Positions 1 to 7,815 of a stretch of DNA of 64,000 nt are shown here, piece by piece. Origin of the DNA: an uncultured Pseudokineococcus sp. (GTDB lineage Bacteria; Actinomycetota; Actinomycetes; Actinomycetales; Quadrisphaeraceae); contig NZ_CANMAA010000001.1 of assembly GCF_947495735.1 (NCBI RefSeq), forward strand, positions 310,001 to 374,000, given 5' to 3'. The notes below the pieces were generated by a model that worked only from the letters and a program-made list of their open reading frames with translations, did no database searches and was not told the DNA's origin. Position 1 is the stretch's first letter. Every line of letters begins with the position of its first letter. The translations under genes and the position numbers were made by a program.

Positions 1-675
1 GACGGCGGGCGCTGGCTCCTCGGCGAGGTCGACGCCGACACCAGCCCGCAGATCGCGGCGGCCTTCCAGGTGGAGACGGTGCCTGCGGTGCTCGCGGTCG
101 TCGCCGGCCAGCCGGTGCCGCTCTTCCAGGGCGTGCTGCCCGAGGAGCAGGTGCGCCAGTACCTCGACGCCCTGCTCGACCTGGCCCAGCGCCAGGGCGT
201 CACCGGCCGCCTGGACGTCGGCGACGGGGCGGTCGAGCCGGAGGAGGAGGTGGAGGCCCCGCTGCCGCCGCTGCACCAGGAGGCGTTCGACGCCATCGAG
301 CGCGACGACCTCGACGGCGCGGCCGACGCCTACCGCCGCGCGCTGCTCGAGGCGCCCGCCGACGAGGAGGCCCGCATCGGCCTCGCCCAAGTCGAGCTGC
401 TGCGCCGCTCCCGCGGCGCCGACCTGCAGGAGGCCCGGGCGGCGGCCGCCGCCGACCCGGCCGACGTCGACGCCGCCCTGCTCGTGGCCGACCTCGACGT
501 CCTCGGCGGCCACGTCGAGGACGCGTTCTCCCGTCTCGTCCAGGCCGTCCGCGCCACCTCGGGCGACGAGCGCGAGCGCCTGCGCGCCCGGCTCGTCGAG
601 CTCTTCGAGGTCATCGGCGCCGCCGACGCGCGCGTCGTGGCCGCCCGCCGCGCGCTCGCCAGCGCGCTCTTCTAG
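1..675 (+). CDS. Thioredoxin-like/TPR co-chaperone (CnoX/YbbN type), 5' end outside window
   Basis: The reading frame is open from base 1, so the start and the N-terminal half of the thioredoxin fold lie upstream. What remains begins in the thioredoxin C-terminal half, with the cis-proline loop visible as ETVPAV near residue 24, followed by a helix (PEEQVRQYLDALL). From about residue 90 it is an all-alpha TPR-like region (EAFDAIERDDLDGAADAYRRA and later helices). This order, a thioredoxin domain followed by TPRs, is that of YbbN/CnoX, a holdase that protects proteins under oxidative stress. Whether a CXXC pair is present cannot be seen. It stops at TAG and is followed by a strong hairpin shared with the convergent glpK. 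Confidence 0.8.
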   Translation, partial: DGGRWLLGEVDADTSPQIAAAFQVETVPAVLAVVAGQPVPLFQGVLPEEQVRQYLDALLDLAQRQGVTGRLDVGDGAVEPEEEVEAPLPPLHQEAFDAIERDDLDGAADAYRRALLEAPADEEARIGLAQVELLRRSRGADLQEARAAAAADPADVDAALLVADLDVLGGHVEDAFSRLVQAVRATSGDERERLRARLVELFEVIGAADARVVAARRALASALF

Positions 676-724
676 GCCGCCCGGCGGCGGACCGACGACG
701 ACCCGCTCGCACGACCCGCTTGCA

Positions 725-766
725 CGCACGAGGGCCCCGCACCGACCGGTGCGAGGCCCTCGTGCG
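725..766. terminator. Bidirectional hairpin between the thioredoxin-like gene and glpK
   Basis: A 12-bp outer stem (CGCACGAGGGCC at 725-736 with GGCCCTCGTGCG at 755-766) encloses a second small hairpin. It lies between two convergent genes and has no T-run on either side, which is usual in very GC-rich actinobacteria. Confidence 0.7.
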
Positions 767-808
767 CGTCGGCCCCCGCGGGCGGGTGCCCGCGAGCGCC
801 GGTGCGGC

Positions 809-2347
809 TCAGCTCACGTCGTCGTCGACCCAGTCGAACGTGCGGGTGACGGCCTTCTTCCACAGGCGCAGGACGCGCTCGCGCTCGACCTCCTCCATCT
901 GCGGCTCCCAGCGCCGGTCCTCGGCCCAGTTGGCGCGGACCTCGTCGAGGTCGGACCAGAAGCCGACGGCGAGGCCAGCGGCGTAGGCGGCGCCCAGCGC
1001 CGTCGTCTCGGCCACCTGCGGCCGGACGACCGGGACGCCGAGGACGTCGGCCTGGAACTGCATGAGCAGGTCGTTGACGACCATGCCGCCGTCCACACGC
1101 AGCTCCGTGAGCGGGACGCCGGAGTCGGCGTTCGCCGCGTCGAGGACCTCGCGCGTCTGGAAGGCGGTGGCCTCCAGCGCCGCCCGGGCGATGTGGGCCT
1201 TGGTCACGTAGCGCGTGAGGCCGACGACGGCGCCGCGGGCGTCGCCGCGCCAGTACGGGGCGAACAGCCCCGAGAAGGCGGGCACCACGTACACGCCGCC
1301 GTTGTCCTCCACGCTCGCGGCCAGGCTCTCGATCTCCGAGGCCGACGAGATGAGGCCCAGGTTGTCGCGCAGCCACTGCACGAGGGAGCCCGTGACGGCG
1401 ATGGAGCCCTCGAGCGCGTAGACCGGCTTCGCGTCGCCGAGCTGGTACCCGACGGTCGTGAGCAGCCCGTTGTCGCTGCGCACGAGCTCCTCGCCGGTGG
1501 TGACGATGAGGAAGTTGCCCGTGCCGTAGGTGTTCTTGGCCTCGCCGGGGGAGAAGGCCGTCTGGCCGAAGGTGGCGGCCTGCTGGTCGCCGAGGATGCC
1601 CGCGATGGGCGTCTCCCGCAGCAGGCTCGACCCCTCGACGGTGCCGTAGACCTCGGAGCTGGACCGGATCTCCGGCAGCATCGCCCTCGGGATGTCCATG
1701 GCCGCGAGCACGTCGTCGTCCCACGCGAGGGTCCGCAGGTCCATGAACAGCGTCCGCGAGGCGTTGGTGACGTCGGTGAGGTGCACGCCGCCGTCGGTGC
1801 CGCCGGTGAGGTTCCACAGCACCCAGGAGTCCGTGGTGCCGAAGAGCAGGTCGCCGGCCTCGGCCCGCTCCCGCGCGCCCTCGACGTTCTCCAGGACCCA
1901 CATGATCTTCGTGCCCGCGAAGTACGGGTTGAGCGGGAGGCCGCAGACCTCGCGGAAGCGGTCGACGCCGCCGTCGGCCGCCAGCCGGTCGACGATCGGC
2001 TGGGTGCGCACGTCCTGCCAGACGATGGCGTTGTAGACGGGCTCACCGGTGGTCTTGTCCCAGACCACCGTCGTCTCGCGCTGGTTCGTGATGCCGACCG
2101 CGGCGACGTCGTGGCGGGTGATGTCGGCCCGGGAGAGCGCCTGGCCGATGACCTCGCGCGTGTTGCGCCAGATCTCGGCGGGGTCGTGCTCGACCCACCC
2201 GGCGCGCGGGAAGATCTGCTCGTGCTCCAGCTGCCCGGTGGAGACGATGGTGCCGGCGTGGTCGAAGACGATGGCGCGCGTGCTCGTCGTGCCCTGGTCG
2301 ATGGCGACGACGTAGCGGGCGCTGCTGCCGGAGGTGCTCTGGCTCAT
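809..2347 (-). CDS. glpK: Glycerol kinase
   Basis: Phosphorylates glycerol to sn-glycerol-3-phosphate with ATP in the cytoplasm. The 512-residue product matches the usual length of the family. The N-terminal FGGY phosphate-binding motif is [16 protein letters not shown], followed by [11 protein letters not shown] and a WQDVRTQ segment; the second half carries [13 protein letters not shown] and a GTGNF loop. The ATG at 2347 has an AAGGA element upstream. It lies 57 nt downstream of glpF on the same strand, so glpF-glpK are probably one transcript that takes up and traps glycerol. GlpD, which uses the product, is the next gene upstream. Confidence 0.97.
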   Translation of the reverse strand: MSQSTSGSSARYVVAIDQGTTSTRAIVFDHAGTIVSTGQLEHEQIFPRAGWVEHDPAEIWRNTREVIGQALSRADITRHDVAAVGITNQRETTVVWDKTTGEPVYNAIVWQDVRTQPIVDRLAADGGVDRFREVCGLPLNPYFAGTKIMWVLENVEGARERAEAGDLLFGTTDSWVLWNLTGGTDGGVHLTDVTNASRTLFMDLRTLAWDDDVLAAMDIPRAMLPEIRSSSEVYGTVEGSSLLRETPIAGILGDQQAATFGQTAFSPGEAKNTYGTGNFLIVTTGEELVRSDNGLLTTVGYQLGDAKPVYALEGSIAVTGSLVQWLRDNLGLISSASEIESLAASVEDNGGVYVVPAFSGLFAPYWRGDARGAVVGLTRYVTKAHIARAALEATAFQTREVLDAANADSGVPLTELRVDGGMVVNDLLMQFQADVLGVPVVRPQVAETTALGAAYAAGLAVGFWSDLDEVRANWAEDRRWEPQMEEVERERVLRLWKKAVTRTFDWVDDDVS

Positions 2348-2404
2348 GGGACGTCGGTGTCCTTCCGGGACGGGGTCTGGGTCTGGGTCGGTGCAGGGGC
2401 CCGG

Positions 2405-3151
2405 TCAGGCGGCCGGGACGACGGGCATGACGTGGTAGACGAGGCCGGCGAGGACGCCGCCGAGCACGGGGCCGACGACCGGCACCCACGAGTAGGCCCA
2501 GTCGGAGGTCCCCTTGCCGCGGATGGGCAGCAGGGCGTGGGCGATGCGCGGCCCGAGGTCACGGGCGGGGTTGATGGCGTAGCCCGTGGGCCCGCCGAGG
2601 GAGGCGCCGATGCCGACGACGAGGAGGGCGACGGGCAGGGCGCCGAGCGCGGCGGGCGTGTTGCCGAACAGGAGGATGACGAAGACGAGGACGAAGGTGC
2701 CGATGACCTCGGTGACGACGTTCCACCCGTAGGCGCGGATCTCCGGGCCCGTGGAGAAGACGGCGAGCTTGAGCCCGGCGTCCTCCGTGGCGTCGAAGTG
2801 CGTCTTGTACGCGAGGTAGGCCACGACCGCACCGAGGAAGCCGCCGACCATCTCCGCGGCGAAGTACACGAGCGTGTTGACGAGCGTGGGCTCGAGGCCG
2901 GGCGCGTACTCGTTGCCCGAGACGAGCAGGCCCAGCGTGACGGCCGGGTTGAGGTGCGCGCCGGAGGCGTAGGCCACGTAGACGCCGGCGAAGACGGCGA
3001 GGCCCCACCCGAAGTTGATGAACAGCGGGCCGCCGCCGAAGCCCTTGCTCCGCGACAGCAGGGCGTTGGCGACGACGCCGCAGCCGAGCAGCGTGAGGGT
3101 GGCGGTGCCGAGGATCTCGGACAGCACGATCTGTGCCAGGGACGGGGTCAT
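2405..3151 (-). CDS. glpF: Glycerol uptake facilitator (aquaporin family)
   Basis: MIP-family channel of 248 residues with about six hydrophobic segments. Both NPA half-helix motifs are present: HLNPAVTLG (about residue 67) and YAINPARDLGPR (about residue 200). The second motif continues with NPARD, and the Arg of the selectivity filter is in place. Genetic context (next to glpK and glpD) argues for glycerol rather than water. The ATG at 3151 follows a GAGGAG Shine-Dalgarno 7 nt upstream. A degenerate copy of the palindrome found in front of the glycerol regulator lies 34 bp upstream of the start, suggesting common control. Confidence 0.95.
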   Translation of the reverse strand: MTPSLAQIVLSEILGTATLTLLGCGVVANALLSRSKGFGGGPLFINFGWGLAVFAGVYVAYASGAHLNPAVTLGLLVSGNEYAPGLEPTLVNTLVYFAAEMVGGFLGAVVAYLAYKTHFDATEDAGLKLAVFSTGPEIRAYGWNVVTEVIGTFVLVFVILLFGNTPAALGALPVALLVVGIGASLGGPTGYAINPARDLGPRIAHALLPIRGKGTSDWAYSWVPVVGPVLGGVLAGLVYHVMPVVPAA

Positions 3152-3184
3152 GCAGGTGCTCCTCGTGACGGCGGTGTCAGGGGC

Positions 3185-3198
3185 TGCAGGTCCGTGTC
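3185..3198. promoter_or_regulatory. Degenerate copy of the glp-region palindrome upstream of glpF
   Basis: Read on the minus strand this is GACACGGACCTGCA, matching 11 of 14 positions of TGCACGGACGTGCA, which occurs twice further on (5267-5280 and 5503-5516). Its place 34-47 bp upstream of the glpF start suits an operator. The single weak match is suggestive only. Confidence 0.35.
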
Positions 3199-3293
3199 GA
3201 GGGCCTGCAGGGGTGCGCGGGAGCGCCGCGGGACGCGGCGCGGTACGGAGGGTGGCGCCCGGGGCGGGGCCCCGTCAGGCGTTCGGCGCAGCA

Positions 3294-3326
3294 CCGGCGG
3301 GCGCCCCTGGTCGGGGCGCCCGCCGG
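3294..3326 (-). terminator. Terminator hairpin of glpD
   Basis: A perfect 14-bp stem (CCGGCGGGCGCCCC and its complement) with a 5-nt loop, 9 nt beyond the glpD stop codon. It implies that glpD ends here and that glpF-glpK have their own promoter in 3152-3290. Confidence 0.75.
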
Positions 3327-3335
3327 GTGAGGGGC

Positions 3336-5147
3336 TCAGGCGGCCTCGGTGCCGCTGGTGGTCGAGACCGGGACGTCGGGACGGATGTCGGGCGCCTCGA
3401 GACGGCGTCGCTCCGCCGCCGCGTCGTCGTCCTCCACCTCGGCGGCGCGCTCGGCGTCGACGCGGGCGAGGTAGGAGGCGACCTCCTCCTCGACCCGGCC
3501 GGCGTCCCAGCCGAGCGGTCCGGCGACGAGCTCGGCCACCGCCCGCGCGCTGGCGGTGCCGCGGTCGGCCTGCTCGTAGGAGAGCCGGGTGCGCCGCGTG
3601 AGCACGTCCTCCAGGTGCAGGGCGCCCTCGTGCGTCGCGGCGTACATCGCCTCGGCGCGCAGGTAGTGCGGGGCGCCCTCCAGGGGCTCGCCGAGCGAGG
3701 CGTCGGCGTCGACGAGCCCGAGGAGCTCGTCGACCTGCGCTCCGTAGCGGTGCAGGAGGTGCTCGACGCGCTCGAGCGACCAGCCCCGCTCCGCCGCGAG
3801 GCGGTGGCGCTGCGCCCAGCGGACCCCGTAGCCGTCGGCGCCGGCCAGGGGCAGCTCCGCCGTGAGCGACGGCCCGGCCGGGCGGTCGCCCGGCGCCTCG
3901 TCGGCGAGGGCGGCGTCGACGACGTCGCGGGCCATGACGCGGTAGGTCGTGTACTTGCCGCCGGCGACGACGGTCAGGCCGGGACGGAGGGTGGCCACCG
4001 TGTGCTCGCGGGAGACCTTGGTCGTCGTCGACGTCGTGGGGTCGCCGCCCGCGCCGCCCTTCTCGCCGGGCAGCGCGCCCTTGGTCGTCGGCTGGAGCAG
4101 CGGCCGGAGCCCGGTGTAGACGCCCATGACGTCGTCGCGGGTCAGCCGGCGGGTCAGCACGGCGTTGGCGTGCTCGAGGAGGTACTCGATGTCCTCGCTC
4201 GTCGCGACGGGGTGGTCCTTGTCCAGGTCCCACGGGGTGTCCGTCGTCCCGATCACCCAGTGCGTCTCCCAGGGGATGACGAACAGCACGCTCTTCTCGG
4301 TGCGCAGGATGAGCCCGGACTCGCCGTCGACGGCGTCCTTGGGGACCACGATGTGCACGCCCTTGGAGGCGTTGACCTCGAGCCCGCGGGTGCGGAACAG
4401 CTCCTGGATCTCGTCGGTCCACACGCCCGTGGCGCCGATGACGTGGCGGGCCCGCACGACGAGCTCCCGACCGGTCTCCAGGTCGACGGCCCGCACGCCG
4501 ACGACGCGCCCGCCCTCCTCGACGTAGCCGACCACCTGGGTGCGGCTGGCGGCGAGGGCGCCGTGCCCGGCGGCCGTGCGCACGAGCACGTGGACGAGGC
4601 GCGCGTCGTCGACCTTGGCGTCCCAGTACTGGATGCCGCCCACGGCGGCGTCGCGCCGGAAGTCGCGGAAGCGCCGGTGCATGCCGCTGCGGGTCAGGTG
4701 GCGGTGCAGGGGGACCGTGCGCCGGCCGTCCCGGCCGCTGCGGCCGAAGACGCCCGCCATGCCGTCGTAGAGGGCGATGCCCGCGCCGATGTAGAACCGC
4801 TGCCACTGCTTCTCGAGCGGGAAGATGAACGGCACCGGGTGCACCAGGTGCGGCGCCAGGCGGTCCACGAGCAGGCCCCGCTCGCGCAGCGCCTCGTGGA
4901 CCAGGTGGAAGTCGAGCATCTCGAGGTACCGCAGCCCGCCGTGGATGAGCTTGCTGGCCCGGCTCGAGGTGCCCGCGGCCCAGTCGCGGCGCTCGAGCAC
5001 GGCGACCGACAGGCCGCGGCTGGCGGCGTCCAGGGCGGCGCCGGCGCCCGTGACGCCGCCGCCCACCACGAGGACGTCGAGCTCCTCGGCGGTCATGCGC
5101 TCCAGCGCCTCGGCGCGGGTCGCGGCGGAGAGGGTGGTGCTGCTCAT
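3336..5147 (-). CDS. glpD: Aerobic glycerol-3-phosphate dehydrogenase
   Basis: FAD enzyme that oxidises glycerol-3-phosphate to dihydroxyacetone phosphate and passes electrons to quinone at the membrane. The 603-residue product has the dinucleotide-binding VVVGGGVTGAGAALDAASRG near residue 25, then SSRASKLIHGGLRYLE, IGATGVWTD and GGKYTTYRVMA, all typical of GlpD. The start is the ATG at 5147, preceded by GGAGG; the frame stays open upstream but that sequence is not GlpD-like. The C-terminal tail (about 570-603) is charged and less conserved. It is divergently arranged with the SorC-type regulator at 5337, and the 189-bp gap holds a perfect copy of a 14-bp palindrome. Confidence 0.96.
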   Translation of the reverse strand: MSSTTLSAATRAEALERMTAEELDVLVVGGGVTGAGAALDAASRGLSVAVLERRDWAAGTSSRASKLIHGGLRYLEMLDFHLVHEALRERGLLVDRLAPHLVHPVPFIFPLEKQWQRFYIGAGIALYDGMAGVFGRSGRDGRRTVPLHRHLTRSGMHRRFRDFRRDAAVGGIQYWDAKVDDARLVHVLVRTAAGHGALAASRTQVVGYVEEGGRVVGVRAVDLETGRELVVRARHVIGATGVWTDEIQELFRTRGLEVNASKGVHIVVPKDAVDGESGLILRTEKSVLFVIPWETHWVIGTTDTPWDLDKDHPVATSEDIEYLLEHANAVLTRRLTRDDVMGVYTGLRPLLQPTTKGALPGEKGGAGGDPTTSTTTKVSREHTVATLRPGLTVVAGGKYTTYRVMARDVVDAALADEAPGDRPAGPSLTAELPLAGADGYGVRWAQRHRLAAERGWSLERVEHLLHRYGAQVDELLGLVDADASLGEPLEGAPHYLRAEAMYAATHEGALHLEDVLTRRTRLSYEQADRGTASARAVAELVAGPLGWDAGRVEEEVASYLARVDAERAAEVEDDDAAAERRRLEAPDIRPDVPVSTTSGTEAA

Positions 5148-5266
5148 CGTCGAGGTCCTCCAGGTGCGGGCCCTCGTCGACCCGCGGTGGTCGGGGAGGC
5201 CGCCCGGTCGGCGCCCTCGTCCGTGGCCGCGAGCATGCGCCCGCGGCCCGTCGCTCGCCCAGCGCC

Positions 5267-5280
5267 TGCACGGACGTGCA
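5267..5280. promoter_or_regulatory. Palindromic operator candidate between glpD and the SorC-type regulator
   Basis: TGCACGGACGTGCA has 6-bp arms (TGCACG/CGTGCA) around a GA centre. Its last two bases overlap a possible -10 hexamer for the regulator gene (CACACT, 5279-5284). An identical 14-mer recurs at 5503-5516 inside the regulator gene, and an 11/14 copy lies upstream of glpF. Binding by the regulator at 5337 is inferred. Confidence 0.6.
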
Positions 5281-5336
5281 CACTGGCGGCGGCGGGGCGG
5301 ACGTCCCCGCGCGCGCGGCGGGCGGGGGAGGCGGAC

Positions 5337-6287
5337 GTGGCGGCCGACGACGAGGACCTCGAGCGCGTGGCCCGTCGGTACTGGGTCGACCGCGTGACCA
5401 TGGACGTCGTCGCCCGCGAGGAGGGCGTCTCCCGGAGCACCGTCTCGCGCATGCTCGACGCCGCCCGGGCGCGGGGGATCGTCCAGGTCAGCGTCGGGAC
5501 CGTGCACGGACGTGCATCGGCGCTGGCGGCCGCGCTGCGCGACCGCTTCGGCGTCGACGCGGTCGTCGAGCCGGTGCCCGAGGGGGCGAGCGACCTCGCG
5601 CGGCTGGAGGGGGTGGCCGCCAGGACGGGGGCGCTCCTGGACGGCCTCATGGGCAGCGGTATGGTCCTCGGCGTCGCCTGGGGGACCACCACCAGCGCCG
5701 TCGGCCGCCAGCTCGGGGCGCGCTCGACCGTCGACGCCCACGTCGTGCAGCTCAACGGGGCCGCCAACACCCGCAGCAGCGGCCTCGGCTACGCCGGGGA
5801 GGTCATCGACCGCTTCGGCGCCGCGTGGGGCGCGGAGGTGCACCAGTTCCCCGTGCCGGCCTTCTTCGACGCCGCCGCCACGCGCCGCGCCATGTGGCGC
5901 GAGCGCAGCGTGCGCGGGGTGCTGGCGCTCCAGCAGCGCTGCGACATCGCCCTGTTCGGCGTGGGCACCGTCGCCGCGGGCGTGCCGAGCCGGGTGTACA
6001 CCGCCGGCTACCTCACCGACGCCGACCGCCTCTCGCTCGCCGAGGAGCGCGTCGTCGGGGACGTGTGCACCGTCTTCCTGCGCGCGGACGGCAGCTGGCA
6101 GGGGGTGCCGCTCAACGCGCGCTCCAGCGGGCCGCCCCCGCCGGCCCTGCGGCGCATCCCGCGGCGGGTGTGCGCCGTCGCGGGCACGGGGAAGGTGCCG
6201 GCCCTGGCCGCGGCGCTGGCCGCCGGCCTCGTCACCGACCTCGTCGTCGACGGCGGCACCGCCCGGGCGCTGCTGGCGCACCGCTGA
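5337..6287 (+). CDS. SorC/DeoR-type sugar-binding transcriptional regulator, likely glycerol regulator
   Basis: A 316-residue regulator. Residues 8-50 form a helix-turn-helix (YWVDRVTMDVVAREEGVSRS, then TVSRMLDAARARG). The rest is the SorC effector-binding domain, with GVAWGTTTSAV, ALFGVGTV and the closing VTDLVVDGGTA typical of the family, whose ligands are phosphorylated sugars. The start is the GTG at 5337 with GGGGGAGG 5 nt upstream; the open frame extends further upstream but has no homology. It is divergent from glpD. A repeated palindrome in the intergenic gap and within its own codons 56-60 suggests autoregulation plus control of glpD, and perhaps glpFK. A glycerol-derived ligand is inferred from context only. 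Confidence 0.88.
   Translation: MAADDEDLERVARRYWVDRVTMDVVAREEGVSRSTVSRMLDAARARGIVQVSVGTVHGRASALAAALRDRFGVDAVVEPVPEGASDLARLEGVAARTGALLDGLMGSGMVLGVAWGTTTSAVGRQLGARSTVDAHVVQLNGAANTRSSGLGYAGEVIDRFGAAWGAEVHQFPVPAFFDAAATRRAMWRERSVRGVLALQQRCDIALFGVGTVAAGVPSRVYTAGYLTDADRLSLAEERVVGDVCTVFLRADGSWQGVPLNARSSGPPPPALRRIPRRVCAVAGTGKVPALAAALAAGLVTDLVVDGGTARALLAHR
5503..5516. promoter_or_regulatory. Second perfect copy of the glp palindrome, inside the regulator gene
   Basis: TGCACGGACGTGCA, identical to 5267-5280 and 236 bp away, lies within codons 56-60 of the regulator. Two identical 14-mers flanking a promoter are typical of looping or roadblock repression. It could instead be coincidental coding sequence. 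Confidence 0.5.
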
Positions 6288-6312
6288 GGGCTCGCGCAGC
6301 GCGCGCACCGCG

Positions 6313-6347
6313 GTGGTGCCCGGCGCCGCCGATGAGCCCGGCACCAC
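6313..6347 (+). terminator. Weak hairpin after the SorC-type regulator
   Basis: GTGGTGCC at 6313-6320 pairs with GGCACCAC at 6340-6347 around a GC-rich loop, 25 nt after the regulator's stop codon. It is a modest 8-bp stem that may extend by imperfect pairs. Confidence 0.4.
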
Positions 6348-6409
6348 GAGAGGGTCTGCTCGAGGACGGGGACGGAGTGACCGGCCCCGCGGACGAGGAG
6401 GAGCGCGCC

Positions 6410-6892
6410 GTGGCGCCGAGCAGGATCACCCCCACCCTCTGGTTCGACGGGCGCGTCGAGGAGGCCGCCGACCTGTACGTCTCCGTCTTCGAGGACGCGC
6501 GCGTCCTGCGGACCACGCCCTACCCCGAGGGGGCGCCGGGGCCGGCGAGCGGCGTGCTCACCGTGGAGCTGGAGCTCGCGGGCCAGCGCCTGGTGCTGCT
6601 CAACGGCGGGCCGGGCTCCCCGCCGACCGAGGCGTTCTCGCTCTCGGTCGCCTGCGCCGACCAGGCCGAGGTGGACCGCGTCTGGGAGGCGCTGCTCGCG
6701 GGTGGCGGCCGGGAGTCGCAGTGCGGGTGGCTCGTGGACCGCTTCGGCGTCTCCTGGCAGGTCGTGCCGGAGGGGCTCGCCGAGCTCCTCGGCGACCCCG
6801 ACCCGGGCCGGGCCCGGCGCGCGACCGAGGCGATGCTCGGCATGCGGCGGCTCGACCTCGCGGCGATGCGGCGGGCGGCGGAGGAGGCCTGA
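6410..6892 (+). CDS. PhnB-like VOC (glyoxalase-fold) protein
   Basis: A 160-residue protein opening with RITPTLWFDGRVEEAADLYVSVF, the signature of the PhnB / '3-demethylubiquinone-9 3-methyltransferase' subgroup of the vicinal-oxygen-chelate superfamily. Later segments include QRLVLLNGG, FSLSVACADQAEVDRVWEAL, then CGWLVDRFGVSWQVVP and a C-terminal ARRATEAMLGMRRLD helix. The start chosen is the GTG at 6410, preceded by GGAGGAG; another in-frame GTG at 6377 has no clear ribosome site and would add residues unlike the family. The substrate is unknown: members of this subgroup often have no assigned reaction. It is probably monocistronic and converges on the Nudix gene. Confidence 0.85.
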   Translation: MAPSRITPTLWFDGRVEEAADLYVSVFEDARVLRTTPYPEGAPGPASGVLTVELELAGQRLVLLNGGPGSPPTEAFSLSVACADQAEVDRVWEALLAGGGRESQCGWLVDRFGVSWQVVPEGLAELLGDPDPGRARRATEAMLGMRRLDLAAMRRAAEEA

Positions 6893-6916
6893 GAGCGGGC
6901 CGGGGGACGAGGCGCC

Positions 6917-7714
6917 TCAGGCCGTCTCGGGGCGCCCGTCGGCGAGGAGCGCGGCGCTCTGCTCCCCGGTCTCGAGGCGGTCGAGGGCCGCCTCGACCCG
7001 CTGGGCCAGGCCCGCTCCCGTCCGGGCCCGGACCTCGGCGGGGGTGCACCACGCCGCCTCGAGGACCTCGCCGTCGAGGAAGCGGCAGCGGGCGGGGAGG
7101 TCGACGTCGTGGACGCCGCCGTCGAGCAGGGCGAGCGCGCGCTCGCCCTGGCGGCCGTCGCCGGAGCGCCGGTCGAGCACGAGCAGGCGCCCGGGCGCCA
7201 GGTCGAGCCCCAGCTCCTCGCGGGCCTCGCGGGCGGCGGCGGCCCGCAGGCCCTCGCCGTCCTCCACCAGGCCGCCGGGCACCTCCCAGGGCTCCTTGTA
7301 GGACGTCCGGAGCAGCAGGACGCGACCTGCGCCGTCGCGCAGCACCAGTCCGGCCGCCAGCAGCGAGGTCGGGAGCAGCGGGAGGATCGCCGGCAGCGCG
7401 TCGGTCCCGGCGTCCGGGTCGCCCGCCACGTGCGCGACCACGGCGAGGTCGTGCACGGCGGGGGCTCCCGGGGTCGGTGAGCCCGGGCCGGGGACGCCCG
7501 GGGCGACGGGGACGCCGCGCAGCACGCCCTCGCGGCGCAGGCCCGCCCGCGCGGCGGCCCACGCGGTGGCTGCGTCGTCGGCGGCGTGCACCGCCTGCAC
7601 CCGCCGCGCGCCCTCGGAGATCGCCAGGGCCACGTGCCGGGCCAGGCTCTCCGACACCGCCTCGTGCGGCCCCGTCCCCGCGAGCAGGTCGGCCAGGTCC
7701 CCGAGGTCGGCCAC
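6917..7714 (-). CDS. Nudix hydrolase with a degenerate GNAT-like N-terminal segment
   Basis: The C-terminal half (about residues 125-265) is a Nudix domain with a complete Nudix box: G-x5-E-x7-REAREELGL, around residues 165-187, preceded by SYKEPWEVPGG. Nudix enzymes hydrolyse nucleoside diphosphates linked to another group; the substrate here is unknown. The N-terminal 75 residues resemble only the second half of a GNAT acetyltransferase: a poor acetyl-CoA loop (LLAGTGPHEAV), a helix, then AGLRREGVLRG. The missing first strands suggest a decayed fused domain. The GTG at 7714 is chosen because the frame further upstream runs into the glgB terminator; the start is uncertain. The gene lies 44 nt downstream of that hairpin. 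Confidence 0.75.
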   Translation of the reverse strand: MADLGDLADLLAGTGPHEAVSESLARHVALAISEGARRVQAVHAADDAATAWAAARAGLRREGVLRGVPVAPGVPGPGSPTPGAPAVHDLAVVAHVAGDPDAGTDALPAILPLLPTSLLAAGLVLRDGAGRVLLLRTSYKEPWEVPGGLVEDGEGLRAAAAREAREELGLDLAPGRLLVLDRRSGDGRQGERALALLDGGVHDVDLPARCRFLDGEVLEAAWCTPAEVRARTGAGLAQRVEAALDRLETGEQSAALLADGRPETA

Positions 7715-7757
7715 GCCGTCCGCGGGCCCGCGCGCGGCGGTCGACCCCGGGACGACG

Positions 7758-7793
7758 GCGCCCCCCGAGGCCCCGGAGGGCCTCGGGGGGCGC
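7758..7793 (-). terminator. Terminator hairpin after mak-glgB
   Basis: A perfect 15-bp stem (GCGCCCCCCGAGGCC with its complement) and a 6-nt loop, 22 nt downstream of the stop codon of the Mak-GlgB fusion. It should end the glgE-treS-mak-glgB transcript. Confidence 0.8.
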
Positions 7794-7815
7794 GCGCCGA
7801 CCGGTGCGGGCCCGG

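Noticed and set aside
721-731. TGCACGCACGA as another copy of the glycerol palindrome
   Set aside because: It matches only the first half-site and forms part of the hairpin between the thioredoxin-like gene and glpK.
749-3601. A long plus-strand open frame opposite glpK and glpF
   Set aside because: No homology pattern, and the antisense genes are complete and conserved.
5147-6347. Upstream extension of the glpD reading frame
   Set aside because: The open frame continues past 5147 only because stops are rare; GlpD homology and a GGAGG ribosome site place the start at 5147.
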